A stretch of 64,000 nucleotides of DNA, taken from positions 1,196,071 to 1,260,070 of the forward strand of contig NZ_NRSW01000001.1 of assembly GCF_002288635.1 (NCBI RefSeq), given 5' to 3'. The notes under the pieces were generated by a model. The model was not told the DNA's origin and did not search any database. It saw nothing but the letters and a program-made list of their open reading frames with translations. This DNA comes from Mucilaginibacter sp. MD40 (GTDB lineage Bacteria; Bacteroidota; Bacteroidia; Sphingobacteriales; Sphingobacteriaceae). The position numbers and the translations under genes are program-made. Each line of letters opens with the position of its first letter. Position 1 is the first letter of the stretch. Of the stretch, positions 34,425 to 46,200 are shown piece by piece.

Positions 34425-35852
34425 ATGACTAATAACTATCACTCGTATAGTGAGCTAAAAAGCGGGTTGGAAAATGGCGACACTACTGTAGAGAAACTGG
34501 TGAACGGTTACCTGCAGCAGATACAGGCCAATGCACAACTTAACGCTTTTAACGAGGTGTTTGCAGATGAAGCTCTTGAGCAGGCACGCGTGCTGGATAA
34601 GCGTATGCAAAGTGGCGAGCCGGTAGGTAAACTGGCTGGTATGGTGGTTGGCATTAAAGACAATATTTCTTACAAAGGCCACAAGGTTACGGCATCATCA
34701 AAAATGCTGGAGAACTTTACCGCCATATATTCCGCTACTATTGTAGAACGTTTGCTGGCCGAAGATGCCATCATCATAGGGCGTTGCAACTGCGACGAAT
34801 TTGCTATGGGCGCGGCTAATGAAAATTCGTTTTTTGGCCCTGTAAAGAATCACGCGGATCAAACACGTGTATCCGGAGGGTCATCGGGTGGTTCAGCGGT
34901 GGCTGTGCAAGCTGGCATGTGCCATGCCGCTATCGGCACAGATACCGGTGGGTCTGTTAGGCAACCGGCCGCTTTTTGCGGTGTAGTGGGTTTAAAACCT
35001 ACTTACGGGCGTATATCACGCTATGGTATCATTAGTTATGCTTCGTCATTTGACCAGGTTGGGCCCATCACCCGTTCTGTAGAGGATGCCGCTTTATTAC
35101 TGGAAGTAATGGCCGGACCGGATGAATACGACAGCACCCTTGCCCGCAAACCAGTGCCACAGGTTGCCGATCTGAAAAAAGAAAGTGGAAAAAAGCGGAT
35201 CGCTTACATGCAGGAAGCTTTATCCAGCCCGGGTGTGGATGCTGATGTAAAAGCCACGCTTGCTGCTTATATTGATAAACTACGCGCGGATGGCCATATC
35301 GTAAAGCCTATATCGTTTGAATTACTGGAGTACCTGGTGCCTACCTATTACATACTGGCTATGGCCGAGGCCTCATCCAACCTTGCACGGTATGATGGTG
35401 TGCATTATGGCTATCGCAGCCCTAACGCTGTTGATCTTACCTCAACCTATAAAAAATCCCGCTCGGAAGGTTTTGGCAAAGAGGTACAGCGCCGCATTAT
35501 GCTGGGTACCTTTGTATTGAGCGCCGGTTATTACGATGCCTATTATGCCAAAGCGCAGCGTGTACGCCGCCTTATCCAAAATAAAACCAACGAGATACTC
35601 CAGGAGTACGACTTCATATTGGCGCCAACCGCCCCCGAACCGGCTTTTGCTTTAGGGTTAAAGGAGAAGGATCCGGTGGTTACTTACCTTTATGATATTT
35701 TTACCGTGCAGGCTTCACTTGCAGGTGTGCCGGCAATATCCTTACCTGCAGGCAATAATGGCAAAGGTTTACCGTTAGGCTTACAATTGATAGCTAAAAG
35801 TTTTAACGAACAGGAATTGTTAAATTTCTCCGAATATTTCCTTCAGCTATAA
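34425..35852 (+). CDS. gatA: Asp-tRNA(Asn)/Glu-tRNA(Gln) amidotransferase subunit A
   Basis: The 475-residue amidase releases ammonia from glutamine for GatB, which amidates mischarged Glu-tRNA(Gln) or Asp-tRNA(Asn). The Ser-cisSer-Lys triad is visible: Lys78 in VVGIKDNISYKG, cis-Ser153 in VSGGSSGGSAVAVQ, and nucleophile Ser177 in GTDTGGSVRQPA. Full length for the family. gatB and gatC are not in the window, so the genes are dispersed as in many Bacteroidota. Confidence 0.97.
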   Translation: MTNNYHSYSELKSGLENGDTTVEKLVNGYLQQIQANAQLNAFNEVFADEALEQARVLDKRMQSGEPVGKLAGMVVGIKDNISYKGHKVTASSKMLENFTAIYSATIVERLLAEDAIIIGRCNCDEFAMGAANENSFFGPVKNHADQTRVSGGSSGGSAVAVQAGMCHAAIGTDTGGSVRQPAAFCGVVGLKPTYGRISRYGIISYASSFDQVGPITRSVEDAALLLEVMAGPDEYDSTLARKPVPQVADLKKESGKKRIAYMQEALSSPGVDADVKATLAAYIDKLRADGHIVKPISFELLEYLVPTYYILAMAEASSNLARYDGVHYGYRSPNAVDLTSTYKKSRSEGFGKEVQRRIMLGTFVLSAGYYDAYYAKAQRVRRLIQNKTNEILQEYDFILAPTAPEPAFALGLKEKDPVVTYLYDIFTVQASLAGVPAISLPAGNNGKGLPLGLQLIAKSFNEQELLNFSEYFLQL

Positions 35853-35909
35853 AAAGTTAATATATTAGTAAATAATTCTCATGGTTCTCCATGCGGGTTA
35901 CCCTAAAGT

Positions 35910-37169
35910 ATGAAGAGACTATTTACTTTGCTCGCCTGCACGCTTATTTTGCAGGTGGTTAAAGCTGATGCAAAAAAAACTTTTACAGCCCTTGCTCTAC
36001 AATCTTTACAGCAAGACACCAACATACTGGCCCCAGAGCCGCAGGCGCCGGTATCTGTTTACAACAACGTTATTTTTAAACGCCGCTTAGATTCTATCCA
36101 GCGCGAGGTACCGCTTGACTACAATGGCTATGTACAGGCTTATATTGATTTGTACAGTCGACGTAAGGATGAGATGGGCCGGATGATCGGTTTATCCAGG
36201 TATTATTTCCCTATTTATGAGAAAGCCTTCGCGCAGGCCGGTATTCCTGATGAAATTAAATATCTTTCTATTGTAGAGTCGGCACTAAACCCTAATGCTA
36301 TATCCAGGGTAGGTGCTGCCGGTCCATGGCAGTTCATGTCAGAAACAGCTAAAATATACGGCCTGGCCATGACAGACTATGTAGATGAACGCCGCGATCC
36401 GGTACAGGCCAGTAATGCCGCCGCCGCATACCTTAAAGATGCCTACCTGCAATTTGGCGACTGGCTATTGGCCATTGCCTCATACAATTGCGGCAAGAGC
36501 AATGTTGAACACGCCCTTGAGCGTTCGGGCGCGCATGATTACTGGTCCATAAGGGATATGCTCCCACCCGAAACACGAGGTTATGTACCGGCATTTATCG
36601 CCGTAAATTACATGATGCGGTACCACCGTTATCATTCCATTACACCACAAACAGCAAGCCTGGCCATTGTTACCGATACGGTAATGGTAAATAAATTTAT
36701 ACCACTTAGTAGGGTAGCGCAAGCCTTGGGTATGCCACTTAAAGACCTCTCTTCGCTTAACCCGGCTTATCGCCAGAAAATTATTAATGGTACTGCAGCT
36801 GCGCCACGCTGTTTGGTAGTGCCTAAGCTGGATAAGCAACAAAGTGAAATACTGCGTACAGCTGTTAATGATGTTACAACCCCGGTACGCCCCATAAGGC
36901 CGGTACAATACGTAGCTATTGCGCCTCCTCCTCCGCAAGTAACTCCGTACAGGCGATTAGCTGTGGAGGGCGTGCCACAACCGGTTAGCGGTAATGCAAG
37001 CCCGGTTACGCCAACTACTCATATCACTAAACGTGGTGAAACACTAAACACCATAGCTACGCAATACGGGGTTAAGGTAGAGCAACTCATGCAATGGAAC
37101 AGGCAGTTGGGTACTAACGTTAATTTGCCTTTATTGGCCGGGCTATCGGTAAATATTGGCCATAGCTAA
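35910..37169 (+). CDS. LysM-containing lytic transglycosylase (MltD-like)
   Basis: The 419-residue protein has a signal peptide (MKRLFTLLACTLILQVVKADA). The SLT domain has catalytic Glu123 in YLSIVESALNPNA and then VGAAGPWQFM and YNCGKSNVEHAL. A weak LysM-like stretch lies in the middle (LSRVAQALGMPLKDLSSLNP). A clear LysM domain is C-terminal (THITKRGETLNTIATQYGVK). It would cleave peptidoglycan glycan strands between MurNAc and GlcNAc with 1,6-anhydro ends. It shows no lipobox, so it is probably soluble in the periplasm or wall-bound through LysM. Confidence 0.92.
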   Translation: MKRLFTLLACTLILQVVKADAKKTFTALALQSLQQDTNILAPEPQAPVSVYNNVIFKRRLDSIQREVPLDYNGYVQAYIDLYSRRKDEMGRMIGLSRYYFPIYEKAFAQAGIPDEIKYLSIVESALNPNAISRVGAAGPWQFMSETAKIYGLAMTDYVDERRDPVQASNAAAAYLKDAYLQFGDWLLAIASYNCGKSNVEHALERSGAHDYWSIRDMLPPETRGYVPAFIAVNYMMRYHRYHSITPQTASLAIVTDTVMVNKFIPLSRVAQALGMPLKDLSSLNPAYRQKIINGTAAAPRCLVVPKLDKQQSEILRTAVNDVTTPVRPIRPVQYVAIAPPPPQVTPYRRLAVEGVPQPVSGNASPVTPTTHITKRGETLNTIATQYGVKVEQLMQWNRQLGTNVNLPLLAGLSVNIGHS

Positions 37170-37245
37170 CGCTGGCTCTCTATCGTATTTTTGTGTAAAC
37201 AGCTTCGTAATGTGCTTTTTATTGGGGCTTCAGGAAAAGTAATCG

Positions 37246-37253
37246 TAATTTTG
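37246..37253 (+). promoter_or_regulatory. Candidate -7 box for the malic enzyme gene
   Basis: TAATTTTG lies 25 nt before ATG 37279, with TTG at 37222-37224 as a possible -33 element (21-nt spacer). A second match, TATTTTTG, is at 37186-37193. Confidence 0.5.
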
Positions 37254-37278
37254 GGCGCTTTAATTAAAGGGAAATTCA

Positions 37279-39579
37279 ATGAACAAACCAAATCGTAAGC
37301 AGGATGCTCTTAATTACCATGCTAAGGGCAGGCCCGGTAAAATACAGGTAGTACCTACCAAACCCACCAACTCTCAGCGCGACCTTACTTTAGCCTATTC
37401 GCCCGGAGTTGCCGAGCCCTGCCGTGAAATAGCCAACAACGTTGAAGATGTTTATAAATATACCGCGAAAGGTAACCTTGTAGCAGTTATCAGTAATGGT
37501 ACCGCCGTACTTGGCCTTGGAAATATTGGCCCCGAAGCCAGCAAGCCGGTAATGGAAGGTAAAGGCCTCCTGTTTAAAATATATGCCGATATTGATGTGT
37601 TTGACCTGGAGGTTAACGCTAAATCAGTAGATGAATTTGTTAATATCGTTAAGGCGCTTGAGCCAACTTTTGGCGGCGTAAACCTCGAAGATATTTCCGC
37701 GCCTACCTGTTTTGAAATTGAACGCAGGCTTAAAGCCGAAATGAATATCCCTGTAATGCACGACGACCAGCATGGCACGGCCATTATCTCGGGTGCGGCC
37801 CTGATGAACGCCTGCGAGATACAGGGGAAAAAATTAGATAAGATAAAACTGGTAGTGAACGGTGCCGGCGCCGCGGCGGTATCATGTACTAAAATGTACC
37901 TGTCATTAGGGGTTAAGAAAGAAAACCTGGTAATGTTTGACATTAACGGATTGCTTACTCCTGACCGTACCGACCTGGATGATATCCGCATGGAGTTTGC
38001 TACCCAGCGCAAAGATATTACTACCCTGGCCGATGCCATGAAAGGCGCCGACGTTTTTGTGGGTCTTTCTGCCGGTAATGTGGTAACGCCCGCAATGCTG
38101 GTGAGCATGGCTAAAAACCCTATTGTTTTTGCTATGGCCAACCCTGAGCCGGAAATAAGTTACGACCTGGCTATTGCCGCCCGTAAGGATATTATTATGG
38201 CTACCGGCCGGTCCGACTTTCCTAACCAGGTGAACAACGTATTGGGCTTCCCTTATATTTTCCGTGGTGCGCTTGATGTAAGGGCGACTGCCATTAACGA
38301 GGAAATGAAGATTGCTGCTACAAAGGCTATCGCCGAAATGGCGAAAAAGCCGGTACCGGAAGCGGTGAACTTGGCTTACAACATTACTAACCTTAAATTT
38401 GGCAGGGATTATATTATCCCTAAACCAATGGATCAGCGCCTGATTACAGAGGTTTCGGCAGCGGTAGCAAAAGCGGCTATTGACTCTGGTGTAGCACGTA
38501 AAATTATTACTGATTGGGATGCCTACCGCGAAGAATTGATGACCCGCCTGGGCACCAACAACAAAATACTGCGCGACATCACCAACCAGGCTAAACAAAA
38601 CCCTAAACGGGTAGTATTTGCCGAGGCTGATAACTACAAAATATTACGTGCCGCGCAGATTGTAAAGGAAGAAAAGATAGCCACGCCGATATTATTGGGT
38701 GATGAAACCCGCATCCGCGAGATCATGCGCGAAACGGAGCTTGACCTGGGCGATGTAGAGATCATTGATCCTAAAAAGCAAACCAACCGCTCGGAAGAGT
38801 ATACACAGTTCCTGTTCAAGAAACGCCAGCGCAGAGGAGTAACCTTGTTTGAAGCCAAAAAAATGATCACCGACCGTAATTACTACGGTGCTTGCATGGT
38901 GGAGTTTGGCGAGGCCGACGCGCTGATTTCGGGGTTAACCAAGAATTACGCCTCAACCGTTAAGCCTGCCTTACAAATTATCGGTATTGAAGAAGGTATT
39001 AGCCGCGTAGCGGGTATGTACCTCATGATCACACCAAAGGGGCCATTCTTTTTTGGTGATACCACAGTAAACATAAATCCTACGGCCCAGGAACTCGTAG
39101 ACATAACCGTATTGATAGAAAAGTCGGTTAGGCAATTGAATATCCAGCCCCGCGTAGCGGTGCTGTCTTATTCAAACTTTGGCTCAAATGATGGTGAGCT
39201 GCCGGAGAAAACCCGTGAAGCGGTTAAAATACTACATGAGAAGTATCCGGATATGATTGTTGATGGCGAAATGCAGGCTAACTTTGCCCTTAACCCGGCA
39301 TTGCTGGCAGATAATTTTCCATTCTCAACGTTAAATGGCAAGCCGGCTAATACACTGATATTCCCTACATTAGAATCTGGTAATATTGCTTACAAGCTGA
39401 TGCAGGAAATTGGTGGCGCGGAAGCTGTTGGCCCTATTCTTTTAGGGTTAAAGAAACCGGTGCATGTATTGCAGTTAGGCAGTTCGGTACGCGAGATTGT
39501 GAACATGGTAACCATAGCCGTTATTGACGCGCAGATAAAATGCGCCCGCGACAGCCAGGCTAAAACAAAAAAGAAATAA
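37279..39579 (+). CDS. maeB: Malic enzyme fused to phosphotransacetylase-like domain (MaeB type)
   Basis: The 766-residue protein has an N-terminal malic domain ([34 protein letters not shown]), a catalytic and metal region (MHDDQHGTA), and a nucleotide-binding Rossmann motif ([12 protein letters not shown]). From about residue 430 a phosphotransacetylase-like domain follows ([34 protein letters not shown]). In E. coli MaeB this C-terminal domain is regulatory, sensing acetyl-CoA. The enzyme converts malate to pyruvate with reduction of NADP, balancing carbon between the TCA cycle and pyruvate. It lies 11 bases upstream of ruvA, so the genes may share a transcript. Confidence 0.95.
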   Translation: MNKPNRKQDALNYHAKGRPGKIQVVPTKPTNSQRDLTLAYSPGVAEPCREIANNVEDVYKYTAKGNLVAVISNGTAVLGLGNIGPEASKPVMEGKGLLFKIYADIDVFDLEVNAKSVDEFVNIVKALEPTFGGVNLEDISAPTCFEIERRLKAEMNIPVMHDDQHGTAIISGAALMNACEIQGKKLDKIKLVVNGAGAAAVSCTKMYLSLGVKKENLVMFDINGLLTPDRTDLDDIRMEFATQRKDITTLADAMKGADVFVGLSAGNVVTPAMLVSMAKNPIVFAMANPEPEISYDLAIAARKDIIMATGRSDFPNQVNNVLGFPYIFRGALDVRATAINEEMKIAATKAIAEMAKKPVPEAVNLAYNITNLKFGRDYIIPKPMDQRLITEVSAAVAKAAIDSGVARKIITDWDAYREELMTRLGTNNKILRDITNQAKQNPKRVVFAEADNYKILRAAQIVKEEKIATPILLGDETRIREIMRETELDLGDVEIIDPKKQTNRSEEYTQFLFKKRQRRGVTLFEAKKMITDRNYYGACMVEFGEADALISGLTKNYASTVKPALQIIGIEEGISRVAGMYLMITPKGPFFFGDTTVNINPTAQELVDITVLIEKSVRQLNIQPRVAVLSYSNFGSNDGELPEKTREAVKILHEKYPDMIVDGEMQANFALNPALLADNFPFSTLNGKPANTLIFPTLESGNIAYKLMQEIGGAEAVGPILLGLKKPVHVLQLGSSVREIVNMVTIAVIDAQIKCARDSQAKTKKK

Positions 39580-39590
39580 TCTGAAGAAAC

Positions 39591-40178
39591 ATGTACGACT
39601 ATATTGATGGTAAACTGGCGTTCAAGAGCGCCGCTTATGTGGTGATAGATGCAGGAGGCGTTGGTTACCAGATCAATATATCGTTAAATACCTATTCGCA
39701 GATAGGTGATCACGAACGTTGCAAGCTGTACACATGGCTGCACGTTAAAGAAGATGCACATACACTTTATGGTTTTGCCGATGCAGGAGAGCGCAAGCTC
39801 TTCCTGCATTTGGTATCCATATCGGGCATTGGCCCAAACACTGCCCGCATGATGCTGTCGTCCATTACCCCTGCCGAAATACAGGCGGCCATTGTACAAG
39901 GCAATGTGGCGCTTATTAAAAGTATAAAAGGCATAGGCCCAAAATCGGCGCAGCGTATTATCTTAGAGTTACAGGACAAGCTTAAAAAAGAAGGACCGGA
40001 TACATTAACTTCGGTACCAACAGGGTTAAAAACGGCAAAAGAAGAGGCGCTTTCCGCCCTTGTTATGCTGGGCTTTGTTCGTAACGTTGCAGAGAAAGTT
40101 CTGGATCAGGAAATAAGCAAAAATACCGGTGTTTTAACTGTAGAACAGCTGGTTAAATTCGCCCTTAAGAACTTATAA
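39591..40178 (+). CDS. ruvA: Holliday junction branch migration protein RuvA
   Basis: The 195-residue protein has the N-terminal OB fold (MYDYIDGKLAFKSAAYVVI), two helix-hairpin-helix motifs (SISGIGPNTARMMLS and SIKGIGPKSAQRIILEL), and a C-terminal domain III (EEALSALVMLGFVRNVAEK) that contacts RuvB. It binds four-way junctions during recombination repair. ruvB is not in the window. The neighbourhood malic enzyme-ruvA-sprA is one I recognise as frequent in Bacteroidota. Confidence 0.97.
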   Translation: MYDYIDGKLAFKSAAYVVIDAGGVGYQINISLNTYSQIGDHERCKLYTWLHVKEDAHTLYGFADAGERKLFLHLVSISGIGPNTARMMLSSITPAEIQAAIVQGNVALIKSIKGIGPKSAQRIILELQDKLKKEGPDTLTSVPTGLKTAKEEALSALVMLGFVRNVAEKVLDQEISKNTGVLTVEQLVKFALKNL

Positions 40179-40201
40179 TTACTTGAATTTAATAGATTAA
40201 C

Positions 40202-43200
40202 TTGGTAAAAACTTTTACTACTAAGCTTTTTGTAGTGATACTTTTTGTATCTGCTTTAAGCGGAGCGGGGAAACTTTATGCCAGGCAAACGCAACAAAAC
40301 CAGGTCCCTAACCAACAACCTAACCAGTACCCCGCATCGCAGGGGCAGCAGCAATATCCAACACAACAGGGGCAGCAGTTCCCTAACAGGCAGCAACAAT
40401 ATCCAAACCAGCAATCGCCTAACCAGCCACAGCAGCAACCTTTTAACCAGCAGGCAAGGCCGGGGCAACTACCGGCAAGCAACCAGCTACCTGTAGCACC
40501 ATCCGGCTCGGCAACTGCCCGTGCCGATACGGGCTTTAAACCGGGGCCAATTAAGCTGCGCGAGCCTACTACAAAAAGGGAACGTTCGGGTTTGTTTTTT
40601 AAGGACCCGCCCGGATTAGTACGCACCATTGAGTATGACCCGCTTACCAACCGCTATATCTTATATGAGCGCTTAGGTAACCTCAACTACAGGCCGCCAC
40701 AGTATTTAACGTTTAGCCAATATCTGCAATTGCAGCAGCGCAGCCTGCGGCGCGATTACTTTCAGCAGCTTTCAGATAACTATGCGTTTGAGTCGCAGCA
40801 GCCGGGCTTTATCCCGCAAATAAAGGTGCGCAGCAAAACCTTTGAGCAAATATTCGGCAACTCAAATATCAACATAAGGCCACAGGGTTCGGCGGAAGTG
40901 ATACTGGCCGGGCAGATCAATAAGAATGAGAACCCGCTATTTAATACCCGGCAGCGTAACCAGTTCAATTTTAATTTCGACCAACGCATACAGCTCAATG
41001 TTACCGGCGATATTGGTGATAAGCTAAAGATCACTACCAATTATAATACGCAGGCGCAGTTCCAGTTTGAGAACCAGATAAAGCTTGATTATACCGGCCA
41101 TGCCGATGAGATCATCCAAAAAATAGAGGCCGGTACAGTAAGTATGCCACTCAATACTACGCTTATCACCGGCAGCCAGGCGTTATTCGGTGTAAAAACC
41201 AAGCTGCGTTTTGGCCGGCTGGATGTAACCAGTATTTTTTCGCAACAGCGTTCGCAGGCAAAGAATATTACCATAACCAATGGCTCGCAGCAGGGTAATA
41301 TCTCTATCACCGCGGCAGATTACGAGGCCAATAAGCACTACTTTTTATCGCAGTATTTCCGCAATAATTATAACCGAGCACTGGCGAATATTCCCATTAT
41401 CAGCTCAAACATCACCATTACCAAAATTGAGGTTTGGACCACTAACCGTACCAACGTAACCGATAACTCGCGGGATATACTGGCATTTATGGACCTGGGG
41501 GAGAACAAGCCGCATAACCCCTTGATACAAGGCGGGTCGGCTTACAGCGGTTATCCCGCGGGTTTCCAGGGACCGGGTTTTCCGCAGCAGTCCAACTCGC
41601 TTTTAGCCAACCTGCCTGCTGGTGCCCGCAATACCAACTCTAATGATGTGGCTAATTATTTCAGGGCAAGCGGCGGTACCGATAACTATGCTAAGCTTAC
41701 TTACGCGCGCAAATTAAAGGATAACGAATTTACACTGCATCCTCAACTGGGTTATATCTCCCTTAATTACCCGCTCAATAATGATGAGGTACTGGCGGTG
41801 GCCTATCAGTATACCGTAAATGGCGTGCAATACCAGGTAGGGGAGTTTAGCAGCGACAGGGCTGTTAACAACGCAACACCAACGGTACTATATACCAAAT
41901 TGCTAAAGAACGAACTGCTAAAAACCAACCTCCCTACGTGGGACCTGATGATGAAGAACATCTATTCATTGGGAGCTTACCAGATCAGTCCTACTAATTT
42001 CAGGCTGAACATCTCCCGGCTCGATGATAAAACCGGCATCGAAAAAACAATAATGGATGAGGGTAACAACCTTAAGGAGAAAAGATGGTTGCAGATAACC
42101 GGGCTGGATAACCTTAATCAGCAGAATGATAAATCGCCTGATGGCTACTTCGATTTCCTGGAGGGTATCACCATTGATTCGCAGAACGGGCGGATCATGT
42201 TTCCCACGATCGAGCCTTTCGGCAGCGACCTTGAAAGGCAGTTCACTTCGGCGGAAGGCGACCTTAAAGGCCGTTATGTGTACCAACCTTTGTATGATTC
42301 AACTAAAACCATTGCACAGCAGTTATTCCCTAAGCTTAACCGCTACCTTATCAAAGGGACTTACACCGGCCAGAATGGGTCGGAGTACCAGCTCAACGCG
42401 GTAAATATCCCGCAGGGCTCTGTGGTAGTAACGGCCGGAAACCTTAAATTGCAGGAAGGGACAGATTATACGATTGATTATAGCGCCGGGCGGCTGCGTA
42501 TGCTTAACCAGGCTCTTTTACAATCGGGGCAACCTATTAACATTAAGCTGGAAAACAACGAGCTGTTTGGGGTGCAGCAAAAATCGTTATGGGGTACAAG
42601 GCTTGATTATCGGGTAAATCCTAAACTGGCCCTCGGTGCCACTATTATGCACCTTACGGAGCAGCCCATTACGCAAAACGAAATAGTGGGCGAAGAATCC
42701 ATATCCAACACTATTTGGGGTTTCGATGCCAATTACAGTACCGAGTCGAGGTTTTTGACCCGGCTGGTAGATAAGATACCCTTTATCAATACCAAAGCAC
42801 CCTCTACCATCAATTTCAGCGGTGAGTTCGCCCAACTGATGCCCGGAAGTCCCGGCGCGCTAAACTTCGCGGGTTCACGTAACGGTACCTCATACCTGGA
42901 CGATTTTGAAAACAGCCGCTCGGTAATTGACATCAAAAGCGCCATTAACTGGCAGCTTTCGGGTACGCCGCAACTGTTCCCCGAGTCGCAAACCTTTAAT
43001 GATCTGAGTTACGGGTTTAACCGTGCACGACTGGCCTTTTATAATATCGATCCTATATTTTATACCAATTCGGGCAACATACCGGTTTCCAGGAATGATT
43101 TGTCTAACCATTACGTGAGGCAAGTGCTGGAACAGGAGGTTTTCCCATACAAGCAATCAACCACCGGGCAGCCGCTAAGCCTGGCCACGCTTAACCTTGC

Positions 43201-46200
43201 TTTTTACCCTACCGTGCGCGGCCCATATAACTATACTACAACCGGTGTAAATACTGATGGTACTTTGCAGAACCCCCGCAACCGTTGGGGCGGTATTTTC
43301 CGTAAGCTGGAAACCAATGATTTTGAATCACTCAATGTAGGGTATATTGAGTTTTGGGTGCTCGATCCATTTATTTATAAACCTAACTCGACTGGTGGCG
43401 ACCTGTATTTTAACCTCGGCAGTGTATCTGAAGATATATTGAAAGATGGACGTAAGAGCCTGGAGAACGCCCTGCCGGTAGATGGTATTACGTCGGATAA
43501 AGTTGATGAAACCGCCTGGGGCCGTGTATCCAGATTGCAGCCGGTAGTGAACGCCTTTGACAACAACCCGGATAACCGCCGCCTGCAGGATGTGGGTTTA
43601 GATGGCTTGAATGACGCGGACGAGAAAACAAAGTTCGCGCCTTTTTTGCAGCAAACGCAGGGCGTATTAAACCCGCAGGCTGTAGCTGCCCTTAATGCCG
43701 ACCCATCGTCTGACGATTATCGCTACTATCAGGGGCAGGCGCTTGACCAGGCCGGAGCTGGTATCCTGGAGCGCTACAGCCGTTATAATGGTACCGAAGG
43801 CAACTCCAAAACGGCTGAACAATCACAGGCGGAGCTGGGCATACAAACATCGGCATCCACCTCCCTGCCTGATGGAGAGGATATCAACCGGGATAATAAT
43901 ATGAGCCAAACGGATGAGTACTTCCAGTACCGTGTTTCTATCCGCCCGCAGGATATGGTTGTTGGTCAGAATTATATTAACGATAAGATCACGGCCAATG
44001 TAAAGCTTCCAAACGGTACTACGCAGTCAGTTACCTGGTACCAGTTTAGGGTGCCCATAACTGATTATACCAGTAAAGTAGGCAACATACAGGATTTTAA
44101 GGCCATACGGTTTATGCGTATGTTCATGACCAACTTTGCTGATACCGCCGTACTACGCTTTGCTACCCTGCAATTGGCCCGCAGCGAGTGGCGCACCTTC
44201 AATGCTGAAAATAACCCTATAAACATCATTGCTGATCCTGCTATACAAAGCCCGGTAAATGATGGTTCTACACTGGATGTACAAGCGGTAAATATTGAGG
44301 AGAACGGTAACCGGACACCTATACCTTACGTGGTACCGCCGGGTATTAACCGCCAGCGTAACTATAATAATTTACAAACCGATACCAAACTGAATGAGCA
44401 GTCGCTGTCTTTGAACGTAACCAATCTGCGCGATGGTTACTCGAGGGCCGCTTTCCGTACGTTCTTTAATGACCTGCGCGCCTACAAACGCGTGCAAATG
44501 TTTATACATGCCGAGGGCGACCAGCTAAAGGATAACGACCTTAACGCCTTTATTCGCCTGGGGGTAGATTACCAGGATAACTATTATGAATATGAGGTGC
44601 CACTGGCCATAACCCAACCCGGCACCCGCGACCCGGGCGCGATATGGCCCGCTGTAAATGAACTGAATTTACAGCTGTCTATTTTGACTGATGCCAAGCT
44701 GGCCCGAAATAATGCCAAACTAAACGGGCAGCCCTGGCCGTTTACGGTGCCCTTTACCTATACCGATGGCAAGAACAAAGTAACTATTAAAGGCCAGCCC
44801 GACCTGAGTCGCCTGCGTACTATTATGCTGGGGGTGCGTAATCCCTATAAGGCCAACGGCAGCATAGGCGACGACGGGCTGAATAAAACGGGTACCGTAT
44901 GGTTCGATGAATTGCGCCTTACCGATTTTGACCAGCGCGGCGGCTGGGCTGCAACCGCCCGTGTTGACGCCACGCTGGCAGATTTTGCCAATATCACCGT
45001 ATCGGGCAGTAAGAGTACCATTGGTTTTGGTACGCTTGACTCACGTGTGAGCGACCGTAGCCGCAGCGACAACCAGATCATTGATGCTTCGGCGAGTGTT
45101 GAACTGGGCAAGTTTTTTCCGGATAAGAGCGGTATACGCATACCGGCATATGTGAATATATCCACCCAGAAAAGCACGCCCCAGTATGACCCCGGTATGG
45201 CAGATGTAGAACTGAAAAAGTCATTAGCGGCGGCGCCAAGCAGCCAGGCTCGTGATTCGATAAAAAGGGTGTCGGAAGATTTTACCGTTCGCAAGAGCAT
45301 TAACTTTACCAATGTGCATAAGGAACGTACCGATGCTTCTGCACCGGCGCATGTTTGGGATATTGAGAATTTTGCCGCTACCTACGCTTATACCGAGTAC
45401 CAGCACCATGATTTTATTGTGGAGAACGATATGGCAAAAACCTACCGGGTGGCGCTTAACTATAATTACACCAGGGAGCCTAAATACATTACGCCGTTTG
45501 CCAAGATCATTAAAAACAACCTGCTGGCACTGGCCCGTGATTTTAACTTTAGTATACTGCCATCCAGGTTAAATTTTAGCATCAATTTCGATCGTTTTTA
45601 TTCCGAGAATACCCTTCGCAACAACGACCCTAATAATTATATTGCTATCCCTACATCGTTTAACAAGAACTTTAATATTACAAGGGTATATGGCATAGGC
45701 TGGAACCTATCCAGATCCCTTTCGCTGGATATAGATGCCACCAACCTTTCAGTGGTAGATGAGCCCGCAGGCCGTATCAATGGCCTAAAACGCGATACTT
45801 TATGGACCAATCTGATGCGCCTGGGCCGGACGGTAAATTATAATCATACCATTAACATTAACTACACCACGCCGGTAAACAAAATACCGGGGCTCGACTG
45901 GACCGCGCTTACCATGCGTTACAGCACCAATTTCAACTGGCAATCGCAACCGACGTTTGCCATTAACAACCCTACGTATGATGTGGGTAACAGTATACAA
46001 AACGCCCGTACCATACAGCTCAACCCGAACTTAAACTTTGCTAATTTTTATAACAAGTTCAGGGGCTTAAGAAAGGGGCGTGATGAAAAAACAAGTATCG
46101 GTAAACTTTTCTTGGGTGTGCTCACCAGTATTAAAAGTATAAGCGGTACTTATACCCGTACTGAGGGCACGTTCCTGCCGGGTTATCTGCCTAAGTCCAA

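Noticed and set aside
40276..40650. Minus-strand open frame rich in Cys, Leu and Gly opposite the start of sprA
   Set aside because: It mirrors the CAG/CAA-rich tract of sprA; composition is explained by the opposite strand.
44845..45312. Minus-strand 155-codon open frame inside sprA
   Set aside because: sprA is uninterrupted here with clear family sequence; the reverse frame has no ribosome-binding site or recognisable domain.
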